Notes: generated by a model from the sequence alone, not told the origin. 12,820 nt of DNA from Christensenella sp. UBA2853 (GCA_002350845.1 DEFL01000023.1:1-12820); one strand, 5' to 3'. Shown: positions 5,281-12,803, counted from the first letter of the stretch. Program-made: numbers and translations.

Positions 5281-6986
5281 GCGTTTCTCTCCATTTCTTC
5301 TACCAGCTTTTCCAGCGCCCTGTAGTCGATTTTGCCGGAAGGGGTCATCGGAATGGTTTCGATAATCTGTATTACTTCCGGATGCTCGTATGCAGGCAGC
5401 TCCCGCTGAACCGTTTCCGTCAGCATGGAGAGCAGCTGCCCGGTTTCCCCTGCTGTATCCGGTTTCACTGTGACATATGCTCTCGCTATATGCAGCCTCT
5501 GAGGGTCCTCGCGAACAAGCGCAGCACACTTCTCGACGAAGGGAACAGCATTGAGTGTGTCCTCAATCAATTGCGGGTAGAGTTTATACACGATGCCATC
5601 CACACTCTTGGTGGGAAAAATACGCTTGATACGTCCCCTGATGAACACGAAACCTTCTTCATCGATGCATCCAAGGTCACCCGTGTGTATCCACCGAACG
5701 CCGTCCCTGTCCGTGCTGATCACAGCCGCTGTCGCTTCCGGGTTGTTGTAGTAACATTTCATCAAACTGGGCGTACTGAACCACAGCTCTCCAACCTCAT
5801 TGAATGACAGCTCTCTCCCGTCTTCCGGGCTGATCACCCTGATGTTCGTTTTGAACAGCGGAATACCGATGCTGCCGGGCTTGTGAACGTCGTTCCTTGA
5901 AGCGGTCAGGCTTGCGTCTGTTTCCGTCATGCCGTAACCGTTGGCATAGATTGCAGATGCTCCGCATTCTCTCAGTTTACGATTCAGCTGCTCCTCTTTC
6001 TCCGCAGGCATGTCCGCTCCGCCGCCAATGAGACAGTACAGCGGTTTCAGATTCCCGTTGGGATGGTTGAGTACATGGTCAATCAGCGCAGGGCCGGTCA
6101 CATAAATATTCGGCCTGCATTTGAAGAGCTGGTCGGCCATGCTGTCCGGATCGGGTACAATCCAGAGCCAGGAGTCGATGCCGCTGGAAACAGCAAGGTG
6201 CATCTTTGACATTCCATAACCGAGGAACATTGGAATCGCATTGAGAAACCGGGCCCCGCGCCGAATGCCGAACCCCGAATTGCCTTCCTGAAACGCCTGC
6301 GCATTCAATGAATCATTGGTATGCACAATTCCCTTGGGTTCACCCGTCGTGCCGCTGGTATAGATAATCACAGCCGGAGCCGTATGATCCACAGCCATCG
6401 GCGGGAGAGTGGGTTCACCTTTCTTCAGAAAATCCTGAAAGGTCATATAACGATGTCCGGCCGGCTTCACCTTCAGCCTGTAACCCAGCTTCATATACCA
6501 CGGCATGCTGTCGGAAACACCCAGTATCACCACGGGAACATGAAGATCATCCTGAATCCGGTTCACCCGTTCCAGTGCCGCATCCAGCGCGAAGAACATT
6601 TTGGACTTTGTGCTCTGCAGTGTCAGCAGGATCTCTTTTTCCGACAATGTCACATACACCAGGTTGGCCACGGCACCGATGTAGTTGAGAGCATAGATGC
6701 ATGCGATCGTTTCCGGTGTGTGCATGGACATGATCGTGACAATGTCTCCCGGTCTCACGCCATGGGCATAGAAGGCAGAAGCGGCCTTCCAGATCTGCTC
6801 AAACAGCCCGCCATACGTTATCCTGGCACCATAATACCGAAAAGCCGAATCCGAGAGATAGTCCCTGTTCTTCTCCCAGATATACTGGTACATCGTCATC
6901 TCCGGCAGCCGGGCATGGATGATTTCCTCGGAATAGTATTTCAGCCAGGGCCTGTCGATACCTGGAGTTGTCAGATTCTGTGTCAT
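5277..6986 (-). CDS. Stand-alone class I adenylate-forming enzyme (acyl-CoA ligase / AMP-binding)
   Basis: This 569-residue ANL-superfamily enzyme would activate a carboxylic acid to an acyl-AMP and transfer it, usually to CoA or a carrier thiol. The ATP-binding P-loop YTSGTTGEPKG is at 209-219, the A5 motif is YGMTETDAS, the ribose-binding Asp and hinge lie in TGDLG...FIRGRIKRIF, and the C-terminal catalytic Lys is K552 in MTPSGKIDYRAL. Length matches fatty-acyl, aryl or O-succinylbenzoate-CoA ligases. No carrier or condensation domain is fused or adjacent, so the acid and acceptor cannot be assigned. I chose ATG 6986, which follows AAGGGG by about 8 bases, over ATG 7010, which has no ribosome binding site. 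Its stop overlaps the flavoprotein start by four bases. Confidence 0.92.
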   Translation of the reverse strand: MTQNLTTPGIDRPWLKYYSEEIIHARLPEMTMYQYIWEKNRDYLSDSAFRYYGARITYGGLFEQIWKAASAFYAHGVRPGDIVTIMSMHTPETIACIYALNYIGAVANLVYVTLSEKEILLTLQSTKSKMFFALDAALERVNRIQDDLHVPVVILGVSDSMPWYMKLGYRLKVKPAGHRYMTFQDFLKKGEPTLPPMAVDHTAPAVIIYTSGTTGEPKGIVHTNDSLNAQAFQEGNSGFGIRRGARFLNAIPMFLGYGMSKMHLAVSSGIDSWLWIVPDPDSMADQLFKCRPNIYVTGPALIDHVLNHPNGNLKPLYCLIGGGADMPAEKEEQLNRKLRECGASAIYANGYGMTETDASLTASRNDVHKPGSIGIPLFKTNIRVISPEDGRELSFNEVGELWFSTPSLMKCYYNNPEATAAVISTDRDGVRWIHTGDLGCIDEEGFVFIRGRIKRIFPTKSVDGIVYKLYPQLIEDTLNAVPFVEKCAALVREDPQRLHIARAYVTVKPDTAGETGQLLSMLTETVQRELPAYEHPEVIQIIETIPMTPSGKIDYRALEKLVEEMERNA

Positions 6987-7101
6987 AAATGAAGCCCCTT
7001 CATCTGTCATGTTTTACAGAAGCGTAGTCACGCCTCCCGCCTGAGGATGCACCTGGCATGCTTCTTTCCGGGGAAACGCCCGGATCTGTCCTGCCTGCTC
7101 T

Positions 7102-8091
7102 TCAGGTCATTTCACTTCTTCCGTCGGCATACAGACGGATTTCTCCCTTTCCGTCCGATCGCGGCACGCGCATCTCAAAAAAGTGCGCCGTGGTCTCAAT
7201 CACCGGGCGCGTCTCCACCCCGGCCGCGGCACAGAGCGCATCCGCATCCGTGCTGTAGTGCCCATGCTCCCGATAGTATACGCGCTGCTCCTCAAAGAGT
7301 CTGTACAGGTCAAAGCGCCGCCTTTCGTCCTCCGGGATCGGGTATTCCTCGCCGTTCTCAGTAAAGAAGAGAAAGCCCCAGTACTGCGGTCTGTGGATGT
7401 CGATCACGCCGGTGGGCGCCCATACCCAGTTGTCTTCGGGCAGGGGTCTCCCGTCGGGGCCGAGGACCTTCCTGTACTCCCCGTCCCTGACCTCGCACGT
7501 CCACTGCACCCTTGAAAAATTCAGCCGCCAGTAGTCCCCGGGCTCCGGAATACGGTCCGAACACTCCTTCAGGGAACGCATGGGCAGTCTGATCTCCACG
7601 CTCCATTTCCGGTTGTCCGCCTCGGGGTCATTGAGCTTTCCGTCGATGTACACGGCGGTCTCAAGCCCCTTGATGTCAAAGGAATCCATCGGCTTGCCCG
7701 CGTCCCTGTAGGCCTTGGTCAGAAGCAGGTCCCACACGGTATTGCGCGCGTTCATCTCAAGCTCGATGTACCTCTGCGTGTCCGAATCCGGGTCAATGAA
7801 CACCTCAAAATCGTTGTCGCGGAAGATGACGTCGTCCCGCTCGGTGACATTCGCCCAGATCTCATTTCCCGTGATCTCCGCGGCCAGATACAGCGCCGTA
7901 TCGTCCCATGCAGCCTTGGCCCTTGTGGGGAAACGCGGCTCTTTCCCCTTCTCCGGCCCCTCGATATCCACAAACAGGTCGGTAAAGGGAATATCCGCCC
8001 AGAACGGCTTGTCCAGGCGTCCGTCGAGTGTGAGCGGCATATGGGCCCTGCGGCAGTAATAGACCGGCGGGTGGAAAGGATACTGTTTCAT
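7102..8091 (-). CDS. Carbohydrate-binding family 9-like (CBM9/DOMON-like) protein
   Basis: This 329-residue protein is made mostly of a CBM9-like beta-sandwich: LTLDGRLDKPFW near the N-terminus, RAKAAWDDTALYLAAEI, and DNDFEVFIDPDSDTQRYIEL followed by EMNARNTVWDLLL, the usual signature order. In secreted enzymes this fold binds reducing sugar ends, but here there is no signal peptide, membrane segment or catalytic domain (start MKQYPFHPPVYYCRR), so it is a free-standing cytoplasmic form of unknown role. The charged C-terminal segment of about 80 residues is not recognised. The ATG at 8091 follows a perfect AGGAGG by 7 bases. It stands between a terminator upstream and the ligase 115 bases downstream; it could be monocistronic or lead the ligase operon. 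Confidence 0.85.
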   Translation of the reverse strand: MKQYPFHPPVYYCRRAHMPLTLDGRLDKPFWADIPFTDLFVDIEGPEKGKEPRFPTRAKAAWDDTALYLAAEITGNEIWANVTERDDVIFRDNDFEVFIDPDSDTQRYIELEMNARNTVWDLLLTKAYRDAGKPMDSFDIKGLETAVYIDGKLNDPEADNRKWSVEIRLPMRSLKECSDRIPEPGDYWRLNFSRVQWTCEVRDGEYRKVLGPDGRPLPEDNWVWAPTGVIDIHRPQYWGFLFFTENGEEYPIPEDERRRFDLYRLFEEQRVYYREHGHYSTDADALCAAAGVETRPVIETTAHFFEMRVPRSDGKGEIRLYADGRSEMT

Positions 8092-8160
8092 GAGGCGTCC
8101 TCCTGTTCTCAGTTCCATGCTCGTGCAGGTTATTTCGCACCGGGATTGCATTCTATGGTA

Positions 8161-8188
8161 AGCATACCAAAAATGGCGCAGCTTTCAA
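8161..8188 (-). promoter_or_regulatory. Possible promoter of the CBM9-like gene
   Basis: TTGAAA (8183-8188) and TATGCT (8161-8166) are spaced by 16 bases on the minus strand and would start transcription between the terminator and the AGGAGG of the CBM9-like gene. The -35 lies inside the terminator loop. An alternative -10, TAGAAT at 8150-8155, has no good -35. Confidence 0.3.
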
Positions 8189-8199
8189 GCATGCGCCAT
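8169..8199 (-). terminator. Intrinsic terminator of the redox operon
   Basis: On the minus strand ATGGCGCA pairs with TGCGCCAT around an inner GCTT/AAGC stem, and five Ts follow directly. It lies 26 bases after the nitroreductase stop and ends the PNPOx-HxlR-radical SAM-nitroreductase transcript. Confidence 0.82.
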
Positions 8200-8225
8200 G
8201 ATTTCTGTTCAGATTCTTTTTCGTG

Positions 8226-8744
8226 TCAGACCCTGTAAATATAGCCGGCCTTTCTCTGAGCCGGTGCGTTTTCAGGCTTTGCCGCATACCCGAGGATCAG
8301 GTGTCCGATGCCCTCATAGTTGCCTTCAATGCCCAGGTCCTTCAGGATGGCTTTGCCTTCCTCGCTCTCAAACTCCTCTTTCGCGCGGTGGATCCAGCAG
8401 CTGGCCACGCCGAGGTCTGCGGCTGCGTTCATCATGTTGCCCATCACCAGGCTGCCGTCGTAGAGATAGGTCGGGATATCCTTATTGGCCAGCACGATCA
8501 CGACTTCCGGCGCGCCGTAGAAGGGGTCCATGTCCGCGCCCATCACGGCAGCATTCATCTTGGAGAGCCTGTCGCGCAGGGCTCTGTCCGTGACAGCCAG
8601 GATGATCGGGGACTGTTTGCCCATGCCGGTCGCGGCATACGTGCCGGCCTCGAGGATCGCGTTCAGCTTTTCCTCCTCGATCAGTTCGGGCTTGTACGCG
8701 CGGCAGCTGCGGCGCGTTTTCAGGGTGGTCAGGGTTTCTGCCAT
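8226..8744 (-). CDS. Nitroreductase family flavoprotein
   Basis: This 172-residue protein belongs to the FMN-dependent nitroreductase family, which reduces nitro groups, quinones or flavins with NAD(P)H. The N-terminal FMN-phosphate motif is TRRSCRAYKPE (10-20), followed by AILEAGTYAATGMGKQS, which is usual in the family (YAPTGMGKQ-like). SLVMGNMMNAAADLGVASCW is the conserved central helix and HLILGYAA is the late conserved strand. The start has a strong AAGGAGG site. It lies 28 bases after the radical SAM gene and ends just before an intrinsic terminator, so it closes the PNPOx-HxlR-radical SAM operon. Its likely role is detoxification or redox balance under electrophile stress. Confidence 0.92.
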   Translation of the reverse strand: MAETLTTLKTRRSCRAYKPELIEEEKLNAILEAGTYAATGMGKQSPIILAVTDRALRDRLSKMNAAVMGADMDPFYGAPEVVIVLANKDIPTYLYDGSLVMGNMMNAAADLGVASCWIHRAKEEFESEEGKAILKDLGIEGNYEGIGHLILGYAAKPENAPAQRKAGYIYRV

Positions 8745-8772
8745 GGTTTTGTTCCTCCTTGTTTCGATTCCG

Positions 8773-9663
8773 TCAGTTGAGTACAGCGCCCTCCCCGCCG
8801 CGCAGCGGAAACATGTCGAGCTGCGTGCGGAGCGCTTCCCTTGTCTCCCGGATCACGTCGATCATGTCCTGCTTCTGCCGGGGAAGCCGCCCCTGCATGG
8901 GGACAAGGTTGGACGGATGGGAACCGAAGTAATAGGTGTTTCTGAGGTCCAGGCGCCGGATCAGGCGCTCCTGCTCATCGAGCAGCTGCCCGATGGTGCA
9001 TTCGTGGAAGACGCCGTCTTTCATGTCCTGATACAGCCTGCACCCGGGCTCAGCGTGCAGGGATCCGATAAACAGCAGGTGCGGCTGCACCGCATTGATC
9101 AGGTCCGCGGTCGCGTCGGCGTTCTCCTTCCACAGTTCCGCGCCGCCGCAGCCGAGGATCGCGTTGAAAGAGTAATCCATGCCGGCCTCTGTCAGCCGCA
9201 GCAGCTGCTCCCGCGCCTCCCCGGCGGTGTGGCCCTTGTTCATATAGGTGAGGGCCGCGTCCAGTCCGCTCTCCACCCCGATGTCCAGGCCGTGGATGCC
9301 GCTGGCCCTGAGCTCCCTGAGCTCCGCGTCGGTCTTTGTGCGGATATTCTGAATGGATGCGTACATCGCAATCGTCTCCACCTTCGGCAGTTTCCGGTGG
9401 ACCGCCTCCGCGATCGCGAGCAGGCGGTCTGAGGAGAGCACGAAGGCGTCACCGTGCTCGAGAAAGACCCGCGTCACATCCGGACAGTACCGGGCGCCCT
9501 CCTCAAGGTCGGCTTCCACTTCCTCCATAGGGCACACCGCAAAGGGCACACCCGAATACATGGAACAGAAGGTGCACCTGTTGTGGCTGCAGCCCCTGGT
9601 GACCTGCAGAAGGAATGAATTCGCCTCATAGGGCGGCCTGTATACAATACCGCTCAGGTTCAT
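8773..9663 (-). CDS. Radical SAM protein (B12-independent, Elp3/HemN-like core)
   Basis: This 296-residue radical SAM enzyme binds its 4Fe-4S cluster through TRGCSHNRCTFC: C25, C30 and C33, a CX4CX2C spacing seen in a subgroup with the GCSHNxCTFCxMY motif rather than the standard CX3CX2C. GLDIGVESGLD supplies the typical SAM-binding strand (GxExG), and the N-terminal half is a partial TIM barrel. The C-terminal part has no obvious second cluster. The reaction is unknown. The ATG at 9663 overlaps the stop of the HxlR gene in ATGA, so translation is coupled; a longer frame to 9708 overlaps that gene and lacks support. Being inside a redox-regulated operon suggests a stress-linked modification or repair step, but this is inference. 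Confidence 0.88.
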   Translation of the reverse strand: MNLSGIVYRPPYEANSFLLQVTRGCSHNRCTFCSMYSGVPFAVCPMEEVEADLEEGARYCPDVTRVFLEHGDAFVLSSDRLLAIAEAVHRKLPKVETIAMYASIQNIRTKTDAELRELRASGIHGLDIGVESGLDAALTYMNKGHTAGEAREQLLRLTEAGMDYSFNAILGCGGAELWKENADATADLINAVQPHLLFIGSLHAEPGCRLYQDMKDGVFHECTIGQLLDEQERLIRRLDLRNTYYFGSHPSNLVPMQGRLPRQKQDMIDVIRETREALRTQLDMFPLRGGEGAVLN

Positions 9664-10013
9664 GCTTCCGCCTCTCCCCGCATCTGCGCAATGTATTCCT
9701 TTCCCCATGTTTCCATGGCGGAAATCACCGGCCGGAACTTTTCCCCCATCTCTGTCAGGGAATATTCCACCCGCGGGGGAATGGACTCATACTGGACGCG
9801 CCGGACCAGCCCGTTCTCCTCGAGCGTCCGGAGCTGGACGGCGAGGGTGGCATGCGTCATTTTCGGCATCTTGCGAAGCAGTTCATTGAAACGGATGGGG
9901 CCTTCCCCGAGGTAGAGCAGGATCAGCACGGCCCATTTCCCGGAGATCAGGCTCTGCGCCGTGGCATACGGGCACAGGCCGAAACGTTCTTCAAGGGTTG
10001 ACTGTTTTGCCAT
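9660..10013 (-). CDS. HxlR-type (DUF24) winged-helix transcriptional regulator
   Basis: This 117-residue regulator has the full HxlR/MarR-DUF24 pattern: an N-terminal CPYATAQSLISGKWAVLIL segment, RFNELLRKMPKMTHATLAVQL as the recognition region, LEENGLVRRVQY and EYSLTEMGEKF for the wing. Members act as dimers on palindromic operators and often sense quinones, aldehydes, hypochlorite or disulfide stress through the N-terminal Cys. Here it is Cys14, the only Cys in the protein, at the same number as the redox Cys of B. subtilis HypR, which activates a nitroreductase gene; this operon also ends in a nitroreductase. ATG overlaps the PNPOx stop as TAATG, and its own stop overlaps the radical SAM start. 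The palindrome at 10489-10519 is the obvious candidate operator. Confidence 0.92.
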   Translation of the reverse strand: MAKQSTLEERFGLCPYATAQSLISGKWAVLILLYLGEGPIRFNELLRKMPKMTHATLAVQLRTLEENGLVRRVQYESIPPRVEYSLTEMGEKFRPVISAMETWGKEYIAQMRGEAEA

Positions 10014-10414
10014 TACACATCAAATTCTTCCTTCAGGTCCATCATGCCGCGGATTTCCGCATGCCCGTTTTCCAGACAGAACAGGCCCATCTCCCAGCCG
10101 TTTTTGTCATACATCGCCATGATCTGCGGAATGGCCTCCCGCACCTTTTTCAGCAGTTCGGGATCCCGGACCACTTTTGCCTGACCGTCATAGCGCAGGA
10201 ATTCCCCGCCGCTCACGGCCAGCACTTCCACTTTGGGGTTCGCTGTCAGCTGGTGAAACACATTCTTGAAGGTGCCGCAGCCGAAATACAGCGTATCATC
10301 GATGAGCATCTGGAAACCAAAGGGACGGCCCTTGGGCTGATCCCCGTCGGTGGTCAGGAAATAGAACGTCCCGGCCTTGTTCAGAAACTCGTGGACTTTT
10401 TCAGCATTCGTCAT
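10013..10414 (-). CDS. Pyridoxamine 5'-phosphate oxidase-like FMN split-barrel protein
   Basis: This 133-residue protein is of the PNPOx-like FMN-binding split-barrel family. TFYFLTTDGDQPKGRPFGFQ is the first strand pair carrying the flavin-phosphate contacts, followed by DDTLYFGCGTFKNVFHQL and PKVEVLAVSGGEFLRYDGQA, the usual order of family members annotated as general stress or PPOX-class proteins. It is short and lacks the PNPOx substrate domain, so it is not expected to make PLP; flavin, F420 or heme binding and a redox role are more likely. The start has an AAAGGA site and lies 40 bases downstream of a TATAAT box. It is the first gene of the operon with HxlR, radical SAM and nitroreductase. 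Confidence 0.88.
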   Translation of the reverse strand: MTNAEKVHEFLNKAGTFYFLTTDGDQPKGRPFGFQMLIDDTLYFGCGTFKNVFHQLTANPKVEVLAVSGGEFLRYDGQAKVVRDPELLKKVREAIPQIMAMYDKNGWEMGLFCLENGHAEIRGMMDLKEEFDV

Positions 10415-10429
10415 GATCTGTCATCCTTT

Positions 10430-10450
10430 CCGGTCACTTTTTGCAACCGG
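10430..10450 (-). promoter_or_regulatory. Short inverted repeat in the redox operon leader
   Basis: CCGGT and ACCGG flank 11 bases between the TATAAT box and the PNPOx ribosome binding site. It could be an mRNA stem or a second weak operator half-site pair; the short arms make chance possible. Confidence 0.25.
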
Positions 10451-10454
10451 TTCA

Positions 10455-10483
10455 ATTATATGACCACCATGAATGTTCCGCAA
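10455..10483 (-). promoter_or_regulatory. Sigma-A promoter of the redox operon
   Basis: On the minus strand TTGCGG (10478-10483) and a perfect TATAAT (10455-10460) are 17 bases apart, about 40 bases before the PNPOx start codon. The imperfect -35 next to an upstream palindrome fits an activated promoter. Confidence 0.8.
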
Positions 10484-10488
10484 GTACG

Positions 10489-10519
10489 ATCTTTCAGGAT
10501 ACCTGGTATCCTGAAAGAT
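10489..10519. promoter_or_regulatory. Perfect 31-bp palindrome, candidate HxlR-type operator
   Basis: ATCTTTCAGGATACC, one central base and GGTATCCTGAAAGAT form a 15-bp perfect inverted repeat. It ends 5 bases upstream of the -35 of the redox operon, whose second gene is a HxlR-type regulator. It has no T-run and is far from the glycosyltransferase stop, so an operator fits better than a terminator. Confidence 0.65.
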
Positions 10520-10531
10520 ACCGCCTGCACG

Positions 10532-10570
10532 CCAAAGCCCGCCGGAGACAGCTGCTCCGACGGGCTTTGG
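10532..10570 (-). terminator. Terminator hairpin of the DegV-glycosyltransferase operon
   Basis: CCAAAGCCCG pairs perfectly with CGGGCTTTGG, with an inner CGGAG/CTCCG stem, 18 bases after the glycosyltransferase stop. The T-run is short (CTTTGG), so termination may be partial. Confidence 0.6.
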
Positions 10571-10588
10571 ATGATCGATTGCTTCTGT

Positions 10589-11722
10589 TCAGTTGAGTGA
10601 CGCCTGCCTGTCCCGGACCTGCTCCTCCACCGCCTGAAGGATGCGCTGTGCTGCATCGGCATGGATTTGGGTCCTCTGGGCCTGACGCATCGCTTCCGCT
10701 GCTTCCGGGTGCGAGGCAAGCCCGATGGCGGCCGAGACGGCCAGCCGCGCGCCGGATGCCTTCACGGACATGCCGCGCTCGGAAAAGAAGACCGCATTCC
10801 TTGTTTCACACCCCGGAATCGCCATGGTGTGGACCAGCGGAACGCCCAGCGCCGCGGTCTCCGTGCTGGAAAGCCCGCCCGGCTTGGAGAGAATGACGTC
10901 CGCCGCCTCCATATACAGGTTGACTTCATCGGTAAAGCAGACGCACCGGATCCTCTGTTCCCCGGCAAACGCTTTCTCCATTTCCTCCCGGAGCGCGCTG
11001 TTCCTTCCGGCGAGGACAATGGCGGTAAACGGCTGCGTTTCCTCCCTGAGCAGTTCCCTGCACAGGGCCCCCGCATTGCCGCTGCCCATGCCGCCGGTCA
11101 TCAGAAGATAGATCCGCTCCCTCTGCGGCAGCACCAGCCGGTTTCTCGCCTGCTCCTTCCCGATGGGCTGCGTGAACTTCCGTTTCACCGGAATACCAGT
11201 TCCAAGGATGCGCTCATCCGGGATCCCGTGACGGCGCATTTCCTCCCTGAGATCCTCATGCGGGATGAAATACCGGTCCATTCCGGTCTCCCCGAGAAAC
11301 GGGATGCAGGTGTAATCCGTCAGCACGCCGCTGGTGGGAATGGGCAGGAGGCCCTGCCGCCGGGCTGCAGTCACCACCTCCATGCCGTAGAGGTGCGTGG
11401 AGATGACCGCGTCGATCTTTCTTTCCTCCGCGTACTCACTCAGTCTCCCGGCATGCCGGGCATTGGCCAGGTACACCGGCGAGCGCATGCCCGTTGAGCT
11501 GTACACATCCCCGGCCCGGTAGATCAGTCCGAAGAGTTCCGGCACTTTCTGGATCATCCGGTTATAGATCGCGCCGGCCAGTTCACCCACATGCTCCGTG
11601 CCCAGCGACAGCGGATCCACAATCTCCGCCTCGTGTCCTCTTCTCTGTGCTTCCTCCTGCAGTGCGCCGGCGGCACTGTTGTGCCCCTCCCCTGTATTGC
11701 AGGTCAGAATCAGCAGTCTCAT
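10589..11722 (-). CDS. MGDG-synthase/UgtP-like glycosyltransferase (family GT28 type)
   Basis: This 377-residue glycosyltransferase begins MRLLILTCNTGEGHNSAAGA, the N-terminal motif of the MGDG_synth domain that binds diacylglycerol. The donor-binding half carries LLMTGGMGSGN and the conserved SKPGGLSSTETAALGVPLV near 290-310. Known members are diacylglycerol glucosyl- or galactosyltransferases at the inner face of the membrane (UgtP, MGD1), which make glycolipids and lipoteichoic acid anchors; MurG-like activity is less likely given the first motif. There is no signal peptide or transmembrane helix. The ATG at 11722 follows AAAGGAG by 9 bases. It sits 61 bases after the fatty-acid-binding DegV gene, so the pair may serve membrane lipid synthesis. 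Confidence 0.88.
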   Translation of the reverse strand: MRLLILTCNTGEGHNSAAGALQEEAQRRGHEAEIVDPLSLGTEHVGELAGAIYNRMIQKVPELFGLIYRAGDVYSSTGMRSPVYLANARHAGRLSEYAEERKIDAVISTHLYGMEVVTAARRQGLLPIPTSGVLTDYTCIPFLGETGMDRYFIPHEDLREEMRRHGIPDERILGTGIPVKRKFTQPIGKEQARNRLVLPQRERIYLLMTGGMGSGNAGALCRELLREETQPFTAIVLAGRNSALREEMEKAFAGEQRIRCVCFTDEVNLYMEAADVILSKPGGLSSTETAALGVPLVHTMAIPGCETRNAVFFSERGMSVKASGARLAVSAAIGLASHPEAAEAMRQAQRTQIHADAAQRILQAVEEQVRDRQASLN

Positions 11723-11783
11723 GTTCTCCGGCTCCTTTCCCCTGCGCCTCCCCGGAAGCGCTGAGGGTTCCTTCACCCCTGTT

Positions 11784-12662
11784 TCACGCTTCCATGTCCG
11801 CTGCTTTTCCGATATGAATGACCGCCGCCATGCCGGGGCCTGTATGCGACCCGATGATCGGCGAGAGCGTGCAGCGGCGGATCGTCAGTTCCGGATGCAG
11901 CGCGCGCAGTTTTTTCTCCAGGGCATCCCCGGTATCCGGCGCATCCGCGTCGATAATATACACAGGGTCCTCCGTATCCTCCGTCCGGTTCTCCTCATAA
12001 CGCTCGAGCAGCTCACCGACCGCTTTCTTCGTGCCACGCGCTTTCCCGATCGTCTGCAGTTTTCCCTTTTCATCGATCTTCAAAAGCGGACACACCTGGA
12101 ACACGGTCCCGACCGCCGCCGCGGCCGCGCTCACCCGTCCCCCGCGCTGGAGGTACTTCAGGTCCTGCACCATGAACCAGTGGTGCAGCCTTTCGACGGC
12201 GTCCATCAGGTCCTTCGTGTTGTCAGAAAGGCTCATGCCCTTCTCCCGGTTGCGCACCGCGCGCTCCACCAGGATGCCCATGCCGCCGGTCGCGGCCTTT
12301 GTGTCCAGGGCAATCACCTGCAGGTACGGGTACAGGACATGGAGCTTTTCGCCCGCCATGCAGGCCGTCTGGCAGGTGGAGGAAAGGCCGCCCGAAAGCG
12401 CCAGGTAGAGGATGGAATACCCCTGGTCCATCCACGCGCGCATGACCTTTTCATACGTCCGCGGCGCGATCTGCGAGGTCTTGGTCAGATCGCCGTTTCT
12501 CTGCGCGTCATAGAAGCTTTTGAGATCGCAGTTCTCAGCGGGGTCATACGTCCGCGTCTCCTGCTGCTGAATATATTCCATCGGAATCACGGCCAGGTCA
12601 GCCGTCTTCAGCACGCCCGGATCCAGATCACAGGCGGCATCGGTCAGAATCACATACTTCAC
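11784..12662 (-). CDS. DegV family fatty-acid-binding protein (FakB-like)
   Basis: This 292-residue protein has the DegV fold: KYVILTDAACDLDP at the N-terminus, KTSQIAP and LSGGLSSTCQTACMA as the two loops that hold the fatty-acid carboxylate, then DLKYLQRGGRVS and VCPLLKID in the second domain. Members such as FakB bind free fatty acids for phosphorylation by FakA; no FakA is in the window. I choose the GTG start at 12662 because GGAGGAG lies eight bases upstream and the protein then starts at the expected strand; upstream in-frame ATG codons (12776, 12752, 12701) give extra residues that cross the promoter. It leads the operon with the glycosyltransferase. Confidence 0.92.
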   Translation of the reverse strand: MKYVILTDAACDLDPGVLKTADLAVIPMEYIQQQETRTYDPAENCDLKSFYDAQRNGDLTKTSQIAPRTYEKVMRAWMDQGYSILYLALSGGLSSTCQTACMAGEKLHVLYPYLQVIALDTKAATGGMGILVERAVRNREKGMSLSDNTKDLMDAVERLHHWFMVQDLKYLQRGGRVSAAAAAVGTVFQVCPLLKIDEKGKLQTIGKARGTKKAVGELLERYEENRTEDTEDPVYIIDADAPDTGDALEKKLRALHPELTIRRCTLSPIIGSHTGPGMAAVIHIGKAADMEA

Positions 12663-12705
12663 TGCCAGCACTCCTCCGCTCTTTCTTGACTGAAGGGACA
12701 TGTGT

Positions 12706-12734
12706 ATAATAAAATCACAGTGATGCTTAAGCAA
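12706..12734 (-). promoter_or_regulatory. Promoter of the DegV gene
   Basis: On the minus strand TTGCTT (12729-12734) and TATTAT (12706-12711) are 17 bases apart and lie about 44 bases before the GTG start. The -35 overlaps the small palindrome TTGCTTAAGCA-like sequence (GCTTAAGC). Confidence 0.65.
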
Positions 12735-12766
12735 TGGACAAGTTTGATCCATCCCGGCAGATAATA

Positions 12767-12786
12767 CTAATCTCAAATTAGATTAG
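12767..12786. promoter_or_regulatory. Inverted repeat between divergent promoters
   Basis: CTAATCT and AGATTAG are perfect 7-bp arms around a 6-base AT-rich spacer. It lies between the leftward DegV promoter and a rightward promoter, and could be an operator for either gene. Confidence 0.4.
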
Positions 12787-12803
12787 CCAAACTGGCGTTT
12801 TTG

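Noticed and set aside
5281..5529. N-terminal extension of the flavoprotein
   Set aside because: It lies entirely within the ligase coding region, while the ATG at 5280 begins exactly at the conserved flavin-binding strand.
7068..7083. Terminator between the CBM9-like gene and the ligase (CCGGG/CCCGG stem)
   Set aside because: The stem is only five base pairs and no T-run follows on the minus strand.
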